From contig CAZEIW010000197.1 in NCBI GenBank assembly GCA_964512305.1, positions 1 to 28,438 of the forward strand: a stretch of 28,438 nucleotides of DNA, given 5' to 3'. The stretch comes from CAZEIW01 sp964512305. GTDB lineage: Bacteria > Pseudomonadota > Gammaproteobacteria > Burkholderiales > Burkholderiaceae_F. Shown here piece after piece: positions 7,354 through 14,955 of the stretch (position 1 is the stretch's first letter; each line of letters begins with the position of its first letter). A program made the position numbers and the translations under genes. The notes below the pieces were generated by a model that was not told the DNA's origin, ran no database searches, and saw nothing but the letters and a program-made list of their open reading frames with translations.

Positions 7354-8496
7354 ATGGCTGGAACGGGGCGGGTGTTTAGCGCGGAATCGAATGCCGTTGC
7401 CAGCCCGTTCAGGTTCGGCCTCGTCGGCACCGGCTGGCGCGGGGAATTCTTCGCCCGGCTGGCGCGGCTGATGCCGGACCGCCTCGAGCTGGCTGGAGCC
7501 GTCGTGCGGCACCCCGCGAAGGCCGACGAGGTCGCGCGCCGCTGGGGCGTTCCGGTGCTGCCGTCTCCCGCGGAACTCATGCGCCGCCAGCGCCCCGAAT
7601 TCGTCATCAGCTCGGTGCCGCGGGGAGCGAACGAGGCCGTCGTCTGCGAGCTGGTCGACGCCGGGGCGCACGTGCTGGCCGAAACGCCGCCGGCGCCAGA
7701 CCTCGCTGCGCTGCGGAGGCTGTGGGGGCGAGTCGGGGCGCTAGGGCGCGTGCAGGTTGCCGAGCAGTACCCACTGCTGCCCGGCCACGCGGCGCGGCAG
7801 GCGCTCGTGCGGCGCGGCGTCATCGGCCGGCCGGGCTCGGTGCAGGTTTCGTCGACCCACGGCTATCACGCGGTGGCCCTGATGCGCAGCCTGTTGGGCG
7901 TCGGATTCGGTCCGGTCGGCGTCAGTGCTACGCGCTTCACCGCGCCACTCGTCGACCCGCTGAACCGTTCCGGATGGACCGACGACGCAAGGCCGAAGCT
8001 GGCCGGGACCGTGCTCGCGACGCTGGACTTCGGCAGTGCCTCCGGGCTGTACGACTTTACCGACAACCAATGGCACAACCAGCTGCGCCTGCGCCGGATC
8101 CTGATCCGCGGCAGCCATGGCGAGATCTCCGACGACGCCGTCGTGCACCTGTCCGCGCCGCGCACGATTGTCAAATCGGCGCTGCGCCGCTCGCAGCTGG
8201 GCTACGACCTGAACCTCGACGGCTACGACACCGAGCACATCGCGTTCGAGGGCGAAGTGGTCTGGCGCAATCCGTTCCTCGGGCTGCGTTTGATGGACGA
8301 GGAGATCGCGATCGCGACGATGCTGATCGCGACCGGTCGATGGGCGCGCGACGGCGGGCCGCCGCCGTATCCGCTGGCGCACGCGTGCCAGGATCATCTG
8401 GTGGCGCTTGCGATTGATGAAGCCGTGGCGTCCGGGCGGCCCGTGACCACGGACGCAGAACCCTGGCACGTCCAATCGGATCGCATCGGGGATTGA
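7354..8496 (+). CDS. Gfo/Idh/MocA-family protein lacking the canonical EKP lysine
   Basis: A 380-residue protein with the N-terminal NAD(P)-binding fold of the Gfo/Idh/MocA family (FGLVGTGWRGEFFARL, residues 21-36) and a C-terminal alpha/beta substrate domain. Active members carry a Glu-Lys-Pro motif whose Lys is catalytic; here it reads Glu110-Thr111-Pro112 (VLAETPPAP). The usual GxHxxD motif appears as GYHAVALMRSLLG, keeping His but losing Asp. The protein may therefore be a divergent or non-canonical member, and its substrate is unknown. The start at 7354 is backed by AAGGAAAG upstream. It follows the HupE-like gene by 42 bp, with RidA 150 bases further on. Confidence 0.82.
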   Translation: MAGTGRVFSAESNAVASPFRFGLVGTGWRGEFFARLARLMPDRLELAGAVVRHPAKADEVARRWGVPVLPSPAELMRRQRPEFVISSVPRGANEAVVCELVDAGAHVLAETPPAPDLAALRRLWGRVGALGRVQVAEQYPLLPGHAARQALVRRGVIGRPGSVQVSSTHGYHAVALMRSLLGVGFGPVGVSATRFTAPLVDPLNRSGWTDDARPKLAGTVLATLDFGSASGLYDFTDNQWHNQLRLRRILIRGSHGEISDDAVVHLSAPRTIVKSALRRSQLGYDLNLDGYDTEHIAFEGEVVWRNPFLGLRLMDEEIAIATMLIATGRWARDGGPPPYPLAHACQDHLVALAIDEAVASGRPVTTDAEPWHVQSDRIGD

Positions 8497-8646
8497 CGGT
8501 GCAACCCACAAGGTCGCCGAGGCCGCAAGAATCGGGTGGCGCGCGAGCCGTCAGCGGCTAATGATTTCCCCCTACGTTCTGATGATCGCCGACGCGGTCT
8601 GCCCAGTATCGCGCCAGTTCGCTTGGAGCCCCGGAAGGAGGGACGC

Positions 8647-9033
8647 ATGAACGTCGAAAGCATATCCAGCCCGGATTTTCCTCAAACCATGGGACCGTAC
8701 TCACAAGCTACCCGCGCCGGGCAGTTCATTTTCTGCGCCGGACAAGGCGGCGTAGACCCGGCAACCGGCAAGCTCGTGGTGGGCGGCATTCGTGAGCAAA
8801 GTCGTCAGACGGTACGCAATCTCCAGTCGATTCTGGAGGCAGCAGGAAGCGATCTGGCTCATGTCGTGATGGTCACCGTGCTTCTCCATGACTGGAAGTA
8901 CTTCGAAGGCATGAACGAGGTCTTTGCGGAGTCTTTTGGCCAGTCGCCGCCGGCGAGATCCACTATCCGTGGCGAGCGCTGGCCGGAGGGCGCACTCGTG
9001 GCGATGAGTGCCATCGCCGTTACCAAGGACTGA
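8647..9033 (+). CDS. RidA-family (YjgF/YER057c/UK114) protein
   Basis: A 128-residue protein of the family whose founding member hydrolyses reactive enamine/imine intermediates made by PLP enzymes. Conserved elements are GPYSQATRAGQFIFCAGQ (16-33), GGIREQSRQTVRNLQSIL (46-63) and PARSTIRGERWPEGALV with Arg104. The glutamate of the usual IEAIA strand is Ser121 (MSAIAV), which puts the protein outside the archetypal RidA subfamily and leaves its activity uncertain. The start is clear: AAGGAGG precedes ATG 8647, although the frame is open from 8536. It ends 24 bp from the end of the convergent helicase gene. Confidence 0.92.
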   Translation: MNVESISSPDFPQTMGPYSQATRAGQFIFCAGQGGVDPATGKLVVGGIREQSRQTVRNLQSILEAAGSDLAHVVMVTVLLHDWKYFEGMNEVFAESFGQSPPARSTIRGERWPEGALVAMSAIAVTKD

Positions 9034-9057
9034 GCTCTCGGCGGTCGCCCCCCGGCA

Positions 9058-11202
9058 TCACTGCCACATCGCCCGCATCCGGGTCGCGATATCCACCGTG
9101 GTCTTCGGCGCGGCCGCAGCCGGGTCGCGCGCCTCGGGACCCGGCCAGGACAGCTGCTCGAAGCGCTCGAGCAGGCGGTCGGGGATGAACCGGGTGCGGC
9201 TGGCGTAGACGTGCCGGTCGCCCAGACCGGCCTGGTGCGACACGTAGAAGCGCTGCGGCACGAGCAGGTCGAGGTGATCGCGCGCGCGCGTCATTGCGAC
9301 GTACAGCAGGCGCCGCTCCTCCTCGATCTCGGCCGAGGTGCCGGTCGCCATGTCCGACGGCACGCAGCCGTCGACCGCATTGAGCAGCGTCACCGCGGCC
9401 CACTCGCGCCCCTTGGCCGAGTGGATCGTCGACAGGATCAGGTAGTCCTCGTCGAGCAGCGGCACGCCGGCTTCGTCGGCGGTCGCGGCCGGAGGATCGA
9501 GCGTGAGCTCGGTCAGGAAGCGCAGGAGGCTCGGGTAGGTCGCGGCGATCCGGGCCAGTTGCTGGATATCGGCGGCGCGCGCCCGCGCATCGTCGAACAG
9601 GCGTTCCATCTGCGCCTCGTACCAGCGGCGGGCCAGATCGAAGCCGGTGGGCCACGGCGCCGACGGCGCTGCGATCGAGTCGATCAGTGCGGCGAATTCC
9701 GGCCATGCCGCCGCTGCGCTTTCGGGCGCAGGGCACGCGGCGAGCGGCGTCGCGCCCGGGGTCGCGCCGGCGCGGTCCAGCAGCCGCCCGGCAGTCTTGG
9801 GGCCTATGCCGGCGGGGAGCTGCAGCGCGCGGAACCCCGACACGCGGTCGTGCGGGTTGCTGGCCCAGCGCAGGATTGCGAGCACGTCCTTCACGTGCCT
9901 CGCCTCGAGGAACTTGAGACCGCCGAACTTGACGAACGGGACGTTGCGCCGGGAAAGTTCTATTTCGAGACGGGCGCTGTGGTGTGAAGCGCGGAAGAGC
10001 ACCGCCTGCGATTTCAACAGCAGCGCGCCCTCGCGCCGCGCGAGCGCCTGCCCGACCACGAAATCCGCCTGTTCGGCGTCGTCGCGCACCGACACCAGGC
10101 GCGGCTTTCCGGCCGCCCGGCGATCGGTCCAGAGGTCCTTGGCATGGCGCTCGGGAGCGAGCGCGATCACAGCATTGGCGGCCTCGAGTATGGGTTGGGT
10201 CGAGCGGTAGTTGCGGTCGAGCGTGATCTGCATCGCCGGCGGGTCGAAGCAGCGCGGGAAGTCGAGGATGTTGCGTACGGTCGCGCCGCGGAACGAGTAG
10301 ATCGACTGCGCATCGTCGCCGACGACCGTGAGACCGCGCCCGTCGGGCTTGATGGCCAGCAGGATGGATGCCTGCAACCGGTTCGTGTCCTGGTACTCGT
10401 CGACCAGCACGTGCTCGAACCGCTCGCCCATCTCGCGCGCCAGCTCGGGCTCGGCCGCCATTTGCGCCCAATAAAGCAGCAGGTCGTCGAAATCGAGCAC
10501 ATGCTGAGACTGCTTGGCCTCGACGTAGCCCAGGAACAGGCGCTGCAGGTCCGCCTCCCATTCGGCGCACCACGGAAACGCCGCGCCCAGCACGGCGGGC
10601 AGCGTGTCGCGCGTGTTGACGACCGCCGAATAGATCGCCAGGCAGGTGCCCTTCAACGGAAAGCGCCTGGCTTTCGCCGAGGCGCCGAGCTCATGCCGGA
10701 CCAGGTTCATCAGGTCCGCCGAGTCCTCGCGGTCGTGGATCGTGAAGCCGGGATCGAGCCCGATCCGGACGGCATGCTCGCGCAGCAGGCGGGCGCCGAC
10801 GCTGTGGAAGGTTCCGGACCACCGCAGCCACTCGGACCGTGGAACGGCCGCCGCCGATGTGCCGGACGTCGAGGAGGCCTGCGGCGCGTGCGCGCGTTCC
10901 AGTTCTGCGCACAGCCGTGCCGCCCGCCGTGTCATTTCGTCGGCAGCACGGGTCGAGAAGGTCAGCAGCAGGATGCGGCCGGGATCGGCGCCGCGATTGA
11001 CGAGGTGCGCGACCCGATGCGCGAGTGTGTTGGTCTTGCCGCTGCCGGCGCCGGCGATCACCAGGAGCGGCCGATTTCGATTGCCGTCGTCGATCCCGAA
11101 TACCGCCGCCCGGCGCTGCGCGTCGTTGAGCCGCTCGAGATACGGGGCAGGGCGCGCGTCATTGACGCAGGGCGGGCAGGGCGGATCGGGATCGTGATGC
11201 AT
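9058..11202 (-). CDS. UvrD/Rep/PcrA-type superfamily 1 DNA helicase
   Basis: An ATP-dependent 3'-5' DNA helicase of superfamily 1, acting in repair or replication restart. At 714 residues it has the usual UvrD length. Motifs in order: Q motif LNDAQRRA (25-32), Walker A GAGSGKT (51-57), motif Ia LTFSTRAADEM, Walker B VDEYQDTN (267-274), motif III GDDAQSIYSFRGA (295-307), motif IV ITLDRNYRST, motif V TIHSAKGREW and motif VI VAMTRARDHL. A short Ala/Ser-rich insert sits at about 104-121. GAAGGAAAG precedes ATG 11202, and a candidate promoter lies just upstream. I cannot separate uvrD, rep and pcrA by eye, so no symbol is given. It reads as a single-gene unit. Confidence 0.93.
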   Translation of the reverse strand: MHHDPDPPCPPCVNDARPAPYLERLNDAQRRAAVFGIDDGNRNRPLLVIAGAGSGKTNTLAHRVAHLVNRGADPGRILLLTFSTRAADEMTRRAARLCAELERAHAPQASSTSGTSAAAVPRSEWLRWSGTFHSVGARLLREHAVRIGLDPGFTIHDREDSADLMNLVRHELGASAKARRFPLKGTCLAIYSAVVNTRDTLPAVLGAAFPWCAEWEADLQRLFLGYVEAKQSQHVLDFDDLLLYWAQMAAEPELAREMGERFEHVLVDEYQDTNRLQASILLAIKPDGRGLTVVGDDAQSIYSFRGATVRNILDFPRCFDPPAMQITLDRNYRSTQPILEAANAVIALAPERHAKDLWTDRRAAGKPRLVSVRDDAEQADFVVGQALARREGALLLKSQAVLFRASHHSARLEIELSRRNVPFVKFGGLKFLEARHVKDVLAILRWASNPHDRVSGFRALQLPAGIGPKTAGRLLDRAGATPGATPLAACPAPESAAAAWPEFAALIDSIAAPSAPWPTGFDLARRWYEAQMERLFDDARARAADIQQLARIAATYPSLLRFLTELTLDPPAATADEAGVPLLDEDYLILSTIHSAKGREWAAVTLLNAVDGCVPSDMATGTSAEIEEERRLLYVAMTRARDHLDLLVPQRFYVSHQAGLGDRHVYASRTRFIPDRLLERFEQLSWPGPEARDPAAAAPKTTVDIATRMRAMWQ

Positions 11203-11224
11203 TTGGCTTTCCTTCGGAGCTGTG

Positions 11225-11252
11225 ATTATCTACAGTATCCCGTTCCGCACAA
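11225..11252 (-). promoter_or_regulatory. Candidate sigma-70 promoter of the helicase gene
   Basis: On the minus strand, GATAAT (11230-11225) is a good -10, and TTGTGC (11252-11247) is a half-matching -35 at a 16-base spacing. Transcription would start about 15 bases before the helicase ATG, just ahead of its GAAGGA ribosome binding site. Confidence 0.45.
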
Positions 11253-11350
11253 GTCCCACCTGTCTGCCCGGGGCGGCCGCCGTGACCAGGCTCAAATGCG
11301 GCATCCGGCGGGACGCCCGGCGCCGCTCGGCGCGCCCCTATCATCGCGGC

Positions 11351-12157
11351 ATGACTCCGATCGCTTCATGGCCGGGCACGCTGGGGGAGATGGGGCGCGC
11401 GACGCTGCGCTGGCTCGGCAGCTGGTGGCACATCGTCCGCTTCGGCGCCGTCGTCCTGGCGCTCGCGCTGTCGTCGTCGAGCTATGGCAGGGACACCCGC
11501 GCCGCGATTGCGCGCCAGATCTACCTCGGTACCGCGCCGATCCTGCTGTGGTTCACCGTGCTCTCCGCGCTGATCAGCCTGATCGTGATCCGCATCGTCG
11601 TGGTCACCGCGCTGAGCTACGGCCTTTCCAAGTACTCGCTGGAGATGGTCGTGCGGGTGCTGGTCATGGAACTGATTCCGCTGACCGCGGCGCTGTTCGC
11701 GGCGCTGCGCTGCACGATCCCGAACGGCGCCGACATCGCCGCGATGCGCGCGCGCGGCGAATTCGACGCCCTCGCGCGCCGGGGCATCGATCCGCTGCAG
11801 CGCGAAGTGCTGCCGCGCGTCGTGGCCGGCGTGTTCGCGGTGCTGATGCTGGCGGTGGTGAGCTGCGTGGCGACCCTGCTGCTCGCCTACCTGTCGGTCT
11901 ACGGGGCCACGTCGGCCGGGTTCGACGCCTACACGCACACGGTCGGCCGGGTGTTCGCCCCGGGTGTCGCGATGATCTTCGCGCTCAAGATCCTGCTGTT
12001 CAGCCTCGCGGTGACGCTGATCCCGGTCGCGTCGGTGCTGTACGGGCAGCCTGCGCGGGCCGCGATCAAGACGAGCGCCGAGCTCCAGGGTCTGGTGCGC
12101 ATGTTCATCGTGATCCTGCTGATCGAAGCCGCATCGCTGGTCGGCAACTACTACTGA
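11351..12157 (+). CDS. MlaE-family ABC transporter permease
   Basis: A 268-residue inner-membrane protein with an amphipathic N-terminal helix (TLRWLGSWWHIVRFGAV) and about five membrane helices. This is the MlaE permease fold that moves phospholipid or other hydrophobic substrates between the inner membrane and a periplasmic MCE protein. The cytoplasmic loop GADIAAMRARGEFDALARRG plus IDP matches the MlaE region that contacts the MlaF ATPase (consensus E-x-DAL-x3-GI-P). An ATPase is thus expected, yet none is encoded beside it. ATG 11351 is chosen because homology begins there; no clear ribosome binding site is seen. The MCE gene follows after 18 bp. Confidence 0.88.
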   Translation: MTPIASWPGTLGEMGRATLRWLGSWWHIVRFGAVVLALALSSSSYGRDTRAAIARQIYLGTAPILLWFTVLSALISLIVIRIVVVTALSYGLSKYSLEMVVRVLVMELIPLTAALFAALRCTIPNGADIAAMRARGEFDALARRGIDPLQREVLPRVVAGVFAVLMLAVVSCVATLLLAYLSVYGATSAGFDAYTHTVGRVFAPGVAMIFALKILLFSLAVTLIPVASVLYGQPARAAIKTSAELQGLVRMFIVILLIEAASLVGNYY

Positions 12158-12175
12158 GCCGGACGCCGCAAACAG

Positions 12176-13141
12176 ATGAACCAGGACCAGCCCGCCTCTT
12201 CTTCCGTCCCGCCGGTGGCGCACCTCGAGGCGAAGGCCTCGCTTCTGGTGCTGCTGCTCGTGCTGCTGGTGGGCGGAGCGGTCGTGTACCTGATGTACGC
12301 GCGCGGCGTCTTCGAGTCCACGCAGCAGCTGGTGTTGATCGCCGACGACTCGGAGGGCGTGGTAGTGGGGATGGACCTGACGTTCTCGGGTTTCCCGATC
12401 GGGCGCGTGCGGCGGATCGAGCTGGGCGCCGACGGCAACGCGCGCATCCTGGTCGAGGTCCCGCGCAAGGACGCCCACTGGCTGCGCGAATCGAGCGTGT
12501 TCACGCTGGTGCGGGGTCTCGTCGGCAGCACGAACCTGCGGGCCTACAGCGGCGTGCTGACCGATCCACCGCTGCCGGACGGCGCCGAACGCAAGGTCCT
12601 GATCGGCGATGCGAGCGCCGAGCTGCCCCAGCTGGTGTCGGCGGCGCACGAGATGGTGCAGAACCTCGCGGCACTGACGGCGCCGGGCGGCCCGCTGAGC
12701 GCGAGCTTCGCCAACGTGCAGGCGGTCACCGAACGGCTCAAGGGGCCGCGCGGCGCGCTCGGCGTCCTGCTCGGCAACGACGCCGACGCCCGCAAGGTGA
12801 TCGCCGCGCTCGACCGGACCAATGCGCTGCTGGCGAAGTTCGACGGCATGGTGGGCAGGGCCGACGACCAGTTGTTCGGTTCGCAGGGGGTGGTGGACGA
12901 GACGCGGGCCACGATCGCGCAGCTCGATGCGGCGCTCGGCGACGCGCGCGCGACGCTGCAGAAGGTCGACGCGGTGCTCGACGAGGCGCGGGCGGTGGCG
13001 GTCAACGCACGGGTCGCGACCACCGACCTGGATCTGCTGCGCGCCGAGGTCGACGCCAGCCTGCACAAGGTCGAGACCTTGATCGACGAAGTGAATCGGA
13101 AATGGCCGTTCCAGCGCGACACCGAGCTGAAGCTGAAATGA
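12176..13141 (+). CDS. MCE-domain (MlaD-like) periplasmic lipid-binding protein
   Basis: A 321-residue protein with one N-terminal membrane anchor (about 20-42, beginning ASLLVLLLVLLVGG). Then comes an MCE/MlaD domain (about 45-145, including LTFSGFPIGRVRRIEL), followed by a long helical tail with heptad-like Ala/Leu repeats (about 155-310). MCE proteins form hexameric rings or tubes that pass lipids from the inner-membrane permease across the periplasm. The gene is 18 bp after the MlaE-type permease and overlaps the next gene by four bases (ATGA), so all three are one operon. The substrate is not predictable. Confidence 0.88.
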   Translation: MNQDQPASSSVPPVAHLEAKASLLVLLLVLLVGGAVVYLMYARGVFESTQQLVLIADDSEGVVVGMDLTFSGFPIGRVRRIELGADGNARILVEVPRKDAHWLRESSVFTLVRGLVGSTNLRAYSGVLTDPPLPDGAERKVLIGDASAELPQLVSAAHEMVQNLAALTAPGGPLSASFANVQAVTERLKGPRGALGVLLGNDADARKVIAALDRTNALLAKFDGMVGRADDQLFGSQGVVDETRATIAQLDAALGDARATLQKVDAVLDEARAVAVNARVATTDLDLLRAEVDASLHKVETLIDEVNRKWPFQRDTELKLK

Positions 13142-13854
13142 CCGCAGCCGCGAGCGTGCCGGGCCGCGTGTTGCGTGGCGTGTCGCGTGGCGTGTTGCGT
13201 CGCACGTTGCGCCGCATGTCCGCCGCGCTGGTGGTGCTTCAGCTGGCGTCGTGCGCCGGCGGCCCGCCGCCGCCCGACTGGCAGCTGGACGCCAGGGCCG
13301 CCATGGACCGGGCGGTCGCAGCCTACCTGTCCGGCGACTCGCGCCTGGAGGCGCGCGAGTTCGAGCTCGCGCGCGGCGCGGTCGCCCGCACGGGCCGGGT
13401 CGACCTGCTCGCTCGCGCGGAACTGATGCGCTGCGCGGCGCGCGCGGCGAGCCTCGTGTTCGAGCCCTGCGACGGCTTCGAGAAGCTGCGCGTCGATGCG
13501 GGCGCGCCGGAGCGGGCGTACGCCGACTTCCTGTCGGGGCGGTTGCAGCCGCGGCAAGCGGCATCGCTGCCGCCGGAACAGCGCGCCGCGGCGGCGGCGC
13601 CCGCGGGCGAAGTGCCCGCCGCGGTGCTGCAGGAGATCAAGGATCCCTTCGCGCGGCTGGTGGCGGCAGCCGTGCTGTTCCAATCCAGCCGTGCGAGCCC
13701 GCAGGCGATTTCGCTCGCGGTCGATACCGCATCGTCCCAAGGCTGGCGGCGCCCGCTGCTCGCCTGGCTGCACGTGCAGTTGCGGCTCGCGGAGCGTGCG
13801 GGCGACGCCGCGGAAGCCGGGCGGCTTCAGCGCCGCATCGAGCTGGCGCAATGA
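13138..13854 (+). CDS. Putative lipoprotein of the MlaE-MCE operon
   Basis: A 238-residue protein starting at an ATGA overlap with the MCE gene, which fixes both frame and start. An unusual Arg-rich N-region of four near-repeats (VLRG, VSRG, VLRR, TLRR) leads into a short hydrophobic segment and a lipobox LASC with Cys39, so it is predicted to be lipid-anchored. The mature part is Ala/Arg-rich and helical, with no family I can name. MCE operons often include an outer-membrane-facing lipoprotein (PqiC-like or ABC-type auxiliary), and that role is inferred from position only. ATG 13216 is an alternative start giving a very short signal peptide. Confidence 0.75.
   Translation: MTAAASVPGRVLRGVSRGVLRRTLRRMSAALVVLQLASCAGGPPPPDWQLDARAAMDRAVAAYLSGDSRLEAREFELARGAVARTGRVDLLARAELMRCAARAASLVFEPCDGFEKLRVDAGAPERAYADFLSGRLQPRQAASLPPEQRAAAAAPAGEVPAAVLQEIKDPFARLVAAAVLFQSSRASPQAISLAVDTASSQGWRRPLLAWLHVQLRLAERAGDAAEAGRLQRRIELAQ
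13168..13215 (+). repeat. Four tandem 12-bp repeats inside the lipoprotein signal peptide
   Basis: Copies at 13168-13179 (GTGTTGCGTGGC), 13180-13191 (GTGTCGCGTGGC), 13192-13203 (GTGTTGCGTCGC) and 13204-13215 (ACGTTGCGCCGC). Each encodes four residues of the basic N-region. The repeat keeps frame, so copy-number change would only lengthen or shorten the signal. Confidence 0.8.
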
Positions 13855-13944
13855 CGACGCCCGGGGCGCCTGCCGTGGCGGACGGGGATGCGGCGTGCCG
13901 CGGCTAAGATCGCGGTGCCGTCGATATCCACCAGGGGGACCTAG

Positions 13945-14955
13945 ATGACGATTTCCCGCCGCCAGCTGATCGGGGCCTCCGCGGGTGCTGCCGCGGCGTT
14001 CGCCTTGCCGCGCGCCTTGCCGCAGACGCCCGAATTCACGGTCAAGTACGCGAACAACCTTCCCCTGACGCACCCGCTGAACATTCGCGCCGGCGAGATG
14101 GCCGACGCCGTGCGGGCGGAAACCCGCGGCCGCGTCGACATCCAGATATTCCCCAACAACCAGCTCGGTTCCGATACCGACATGCTGAGCCAGCTGCGCT
14201 CCGGCGCGCTCGAGATGATGACGCTGTCCGGGCTCATCCTTTCGACGCTGGTGCCCGCGGCCTCGATCAACGGCATCGGGTTCGCCTTCGCCGACTACGA
14301 GACCGTCTGGAAGGCGATCGACGGCGAGTTGGGGGCGTTCATCCGGGGCCAGATCGCGAAGGCCAACCTGGTCGCGATGGAACGCATCTGGGACAACGGC
14401 TTCCGGCAGATCACGTCCTCGACCCGGCCGATCAACACGCCCGACGATCTCAAGGGCTTCAAGATCCGCGTGCCCGTGTCGCCGCTGTGGACCTCCCTGT
14501 TCAAGGCGCTCGGCGCGGCGCCCGCGTCGATCAACTTCGCCGAGGTCTACTCGGCGCTGCAGACGAAGATCGTCGAAGGCGAGGAGAACCCGCTGGCGGT
14601 GATCTCGACCGCCAAGCTGTACGAGGTCCAGAAATACTGCTCGCTCACCAACCACATGTGGGACGGCTTCTGGTTCCTGGCCAACGGCAGGGCGTGGGAG
14701 CAGCTGCCGGCAGACCTGCGCGCGATCGTCTCCCGGCATGTCAACGCCGCGGCGCTCAAGCAGCGCGCCGACGTGGCCGCGCTCAACTCGAGCCTGCAGG
14801 GCGAGCTGACCGCCAGGGGCATGGTGTTCAACCGTCCCGCAAGCGAACCGTTTCGCGAGCGGCTGCGCAGCGCCGGCTTCTACGCCGAGTGGAAGTCGAA
14901 GTACGGCGACGAGGCCTGGGCGCTGCTCGAGCGCGCCTGCGGCAAGCTCGGGTGA
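13945..14955 (+). CDS. TRAP transporter substrate-binding protein (DctP family)
   Basis: A 336-residue periplasmic binding protein that captures an organic acid or similar ligand and delivers it to the TRAP permease. The N-terminus has a twin-arginine-like signal (SRRQLIGASAG, residues 4-14). The mature part follows the DctP pattern: LTHPLNIRAGEMADAV, GSDTDMLSQLRSGALEM, DDLKGFKIRVP with the ligand-carboxylate Arg175, and EGEENPLAVI (211-220), close to the usual DGxENP. AGGGGG lies before ATG 13945. The GTGA overlap with the fused DctQM gene shows that they are translated together. The ligand is unknown; monocarboxylate, dicarboxylate or sugar acid are all possible. Confidence 0.93.
   Translation: MTISRRQLIGASAGAAAAFALPRALPQTPEFTVKYANNLPLTHPLNIRAGEMADAVRAETRGRVDIQIFPNNQLGSDTDMLSQLRSGALEMMTLSGLILSTLVPAASINGIGFAFADYETVWKAIDGELGAFIRGQIAKANLVAMERIWDNGFRQITSSTRPINTPDDLKGFKIRVPVSPLWTSLFKALGAAPASINFAEVYSALQTKIVEGEENPLAVISTAKLYEVQKYCSLTNHMWDGFWFLANGRAWEQLPADLRAIVSRHVNAAALKQRADVAALNSSLQGELTARGMVFNRPASEPFRERLRSAGFYAEWKSKYGDEAWALLERACGKLG

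Noticed and set aside
11339..11344. TATCAT seven bases before the MlaE-type start, suggesting a leaderless promoter
   Set aside because: No -35 sequence is seen at any reasonable spacing, and a single hexamer is too weak to support a call.
10144..13137. The first 998 codons of a 1236-codon plus-strand frame
   Set aside because: Only the part from 13138 is real (the lipoprotein). The rest runs antisense to the helicase and out of frame through the MlaE and MCE genes.
13905..13910. TAAGAT as a -10 box for the TRAP genes
   Set aside because: It has only four matches and no -35 partner. The TRAP genes could equally be read from upstream.
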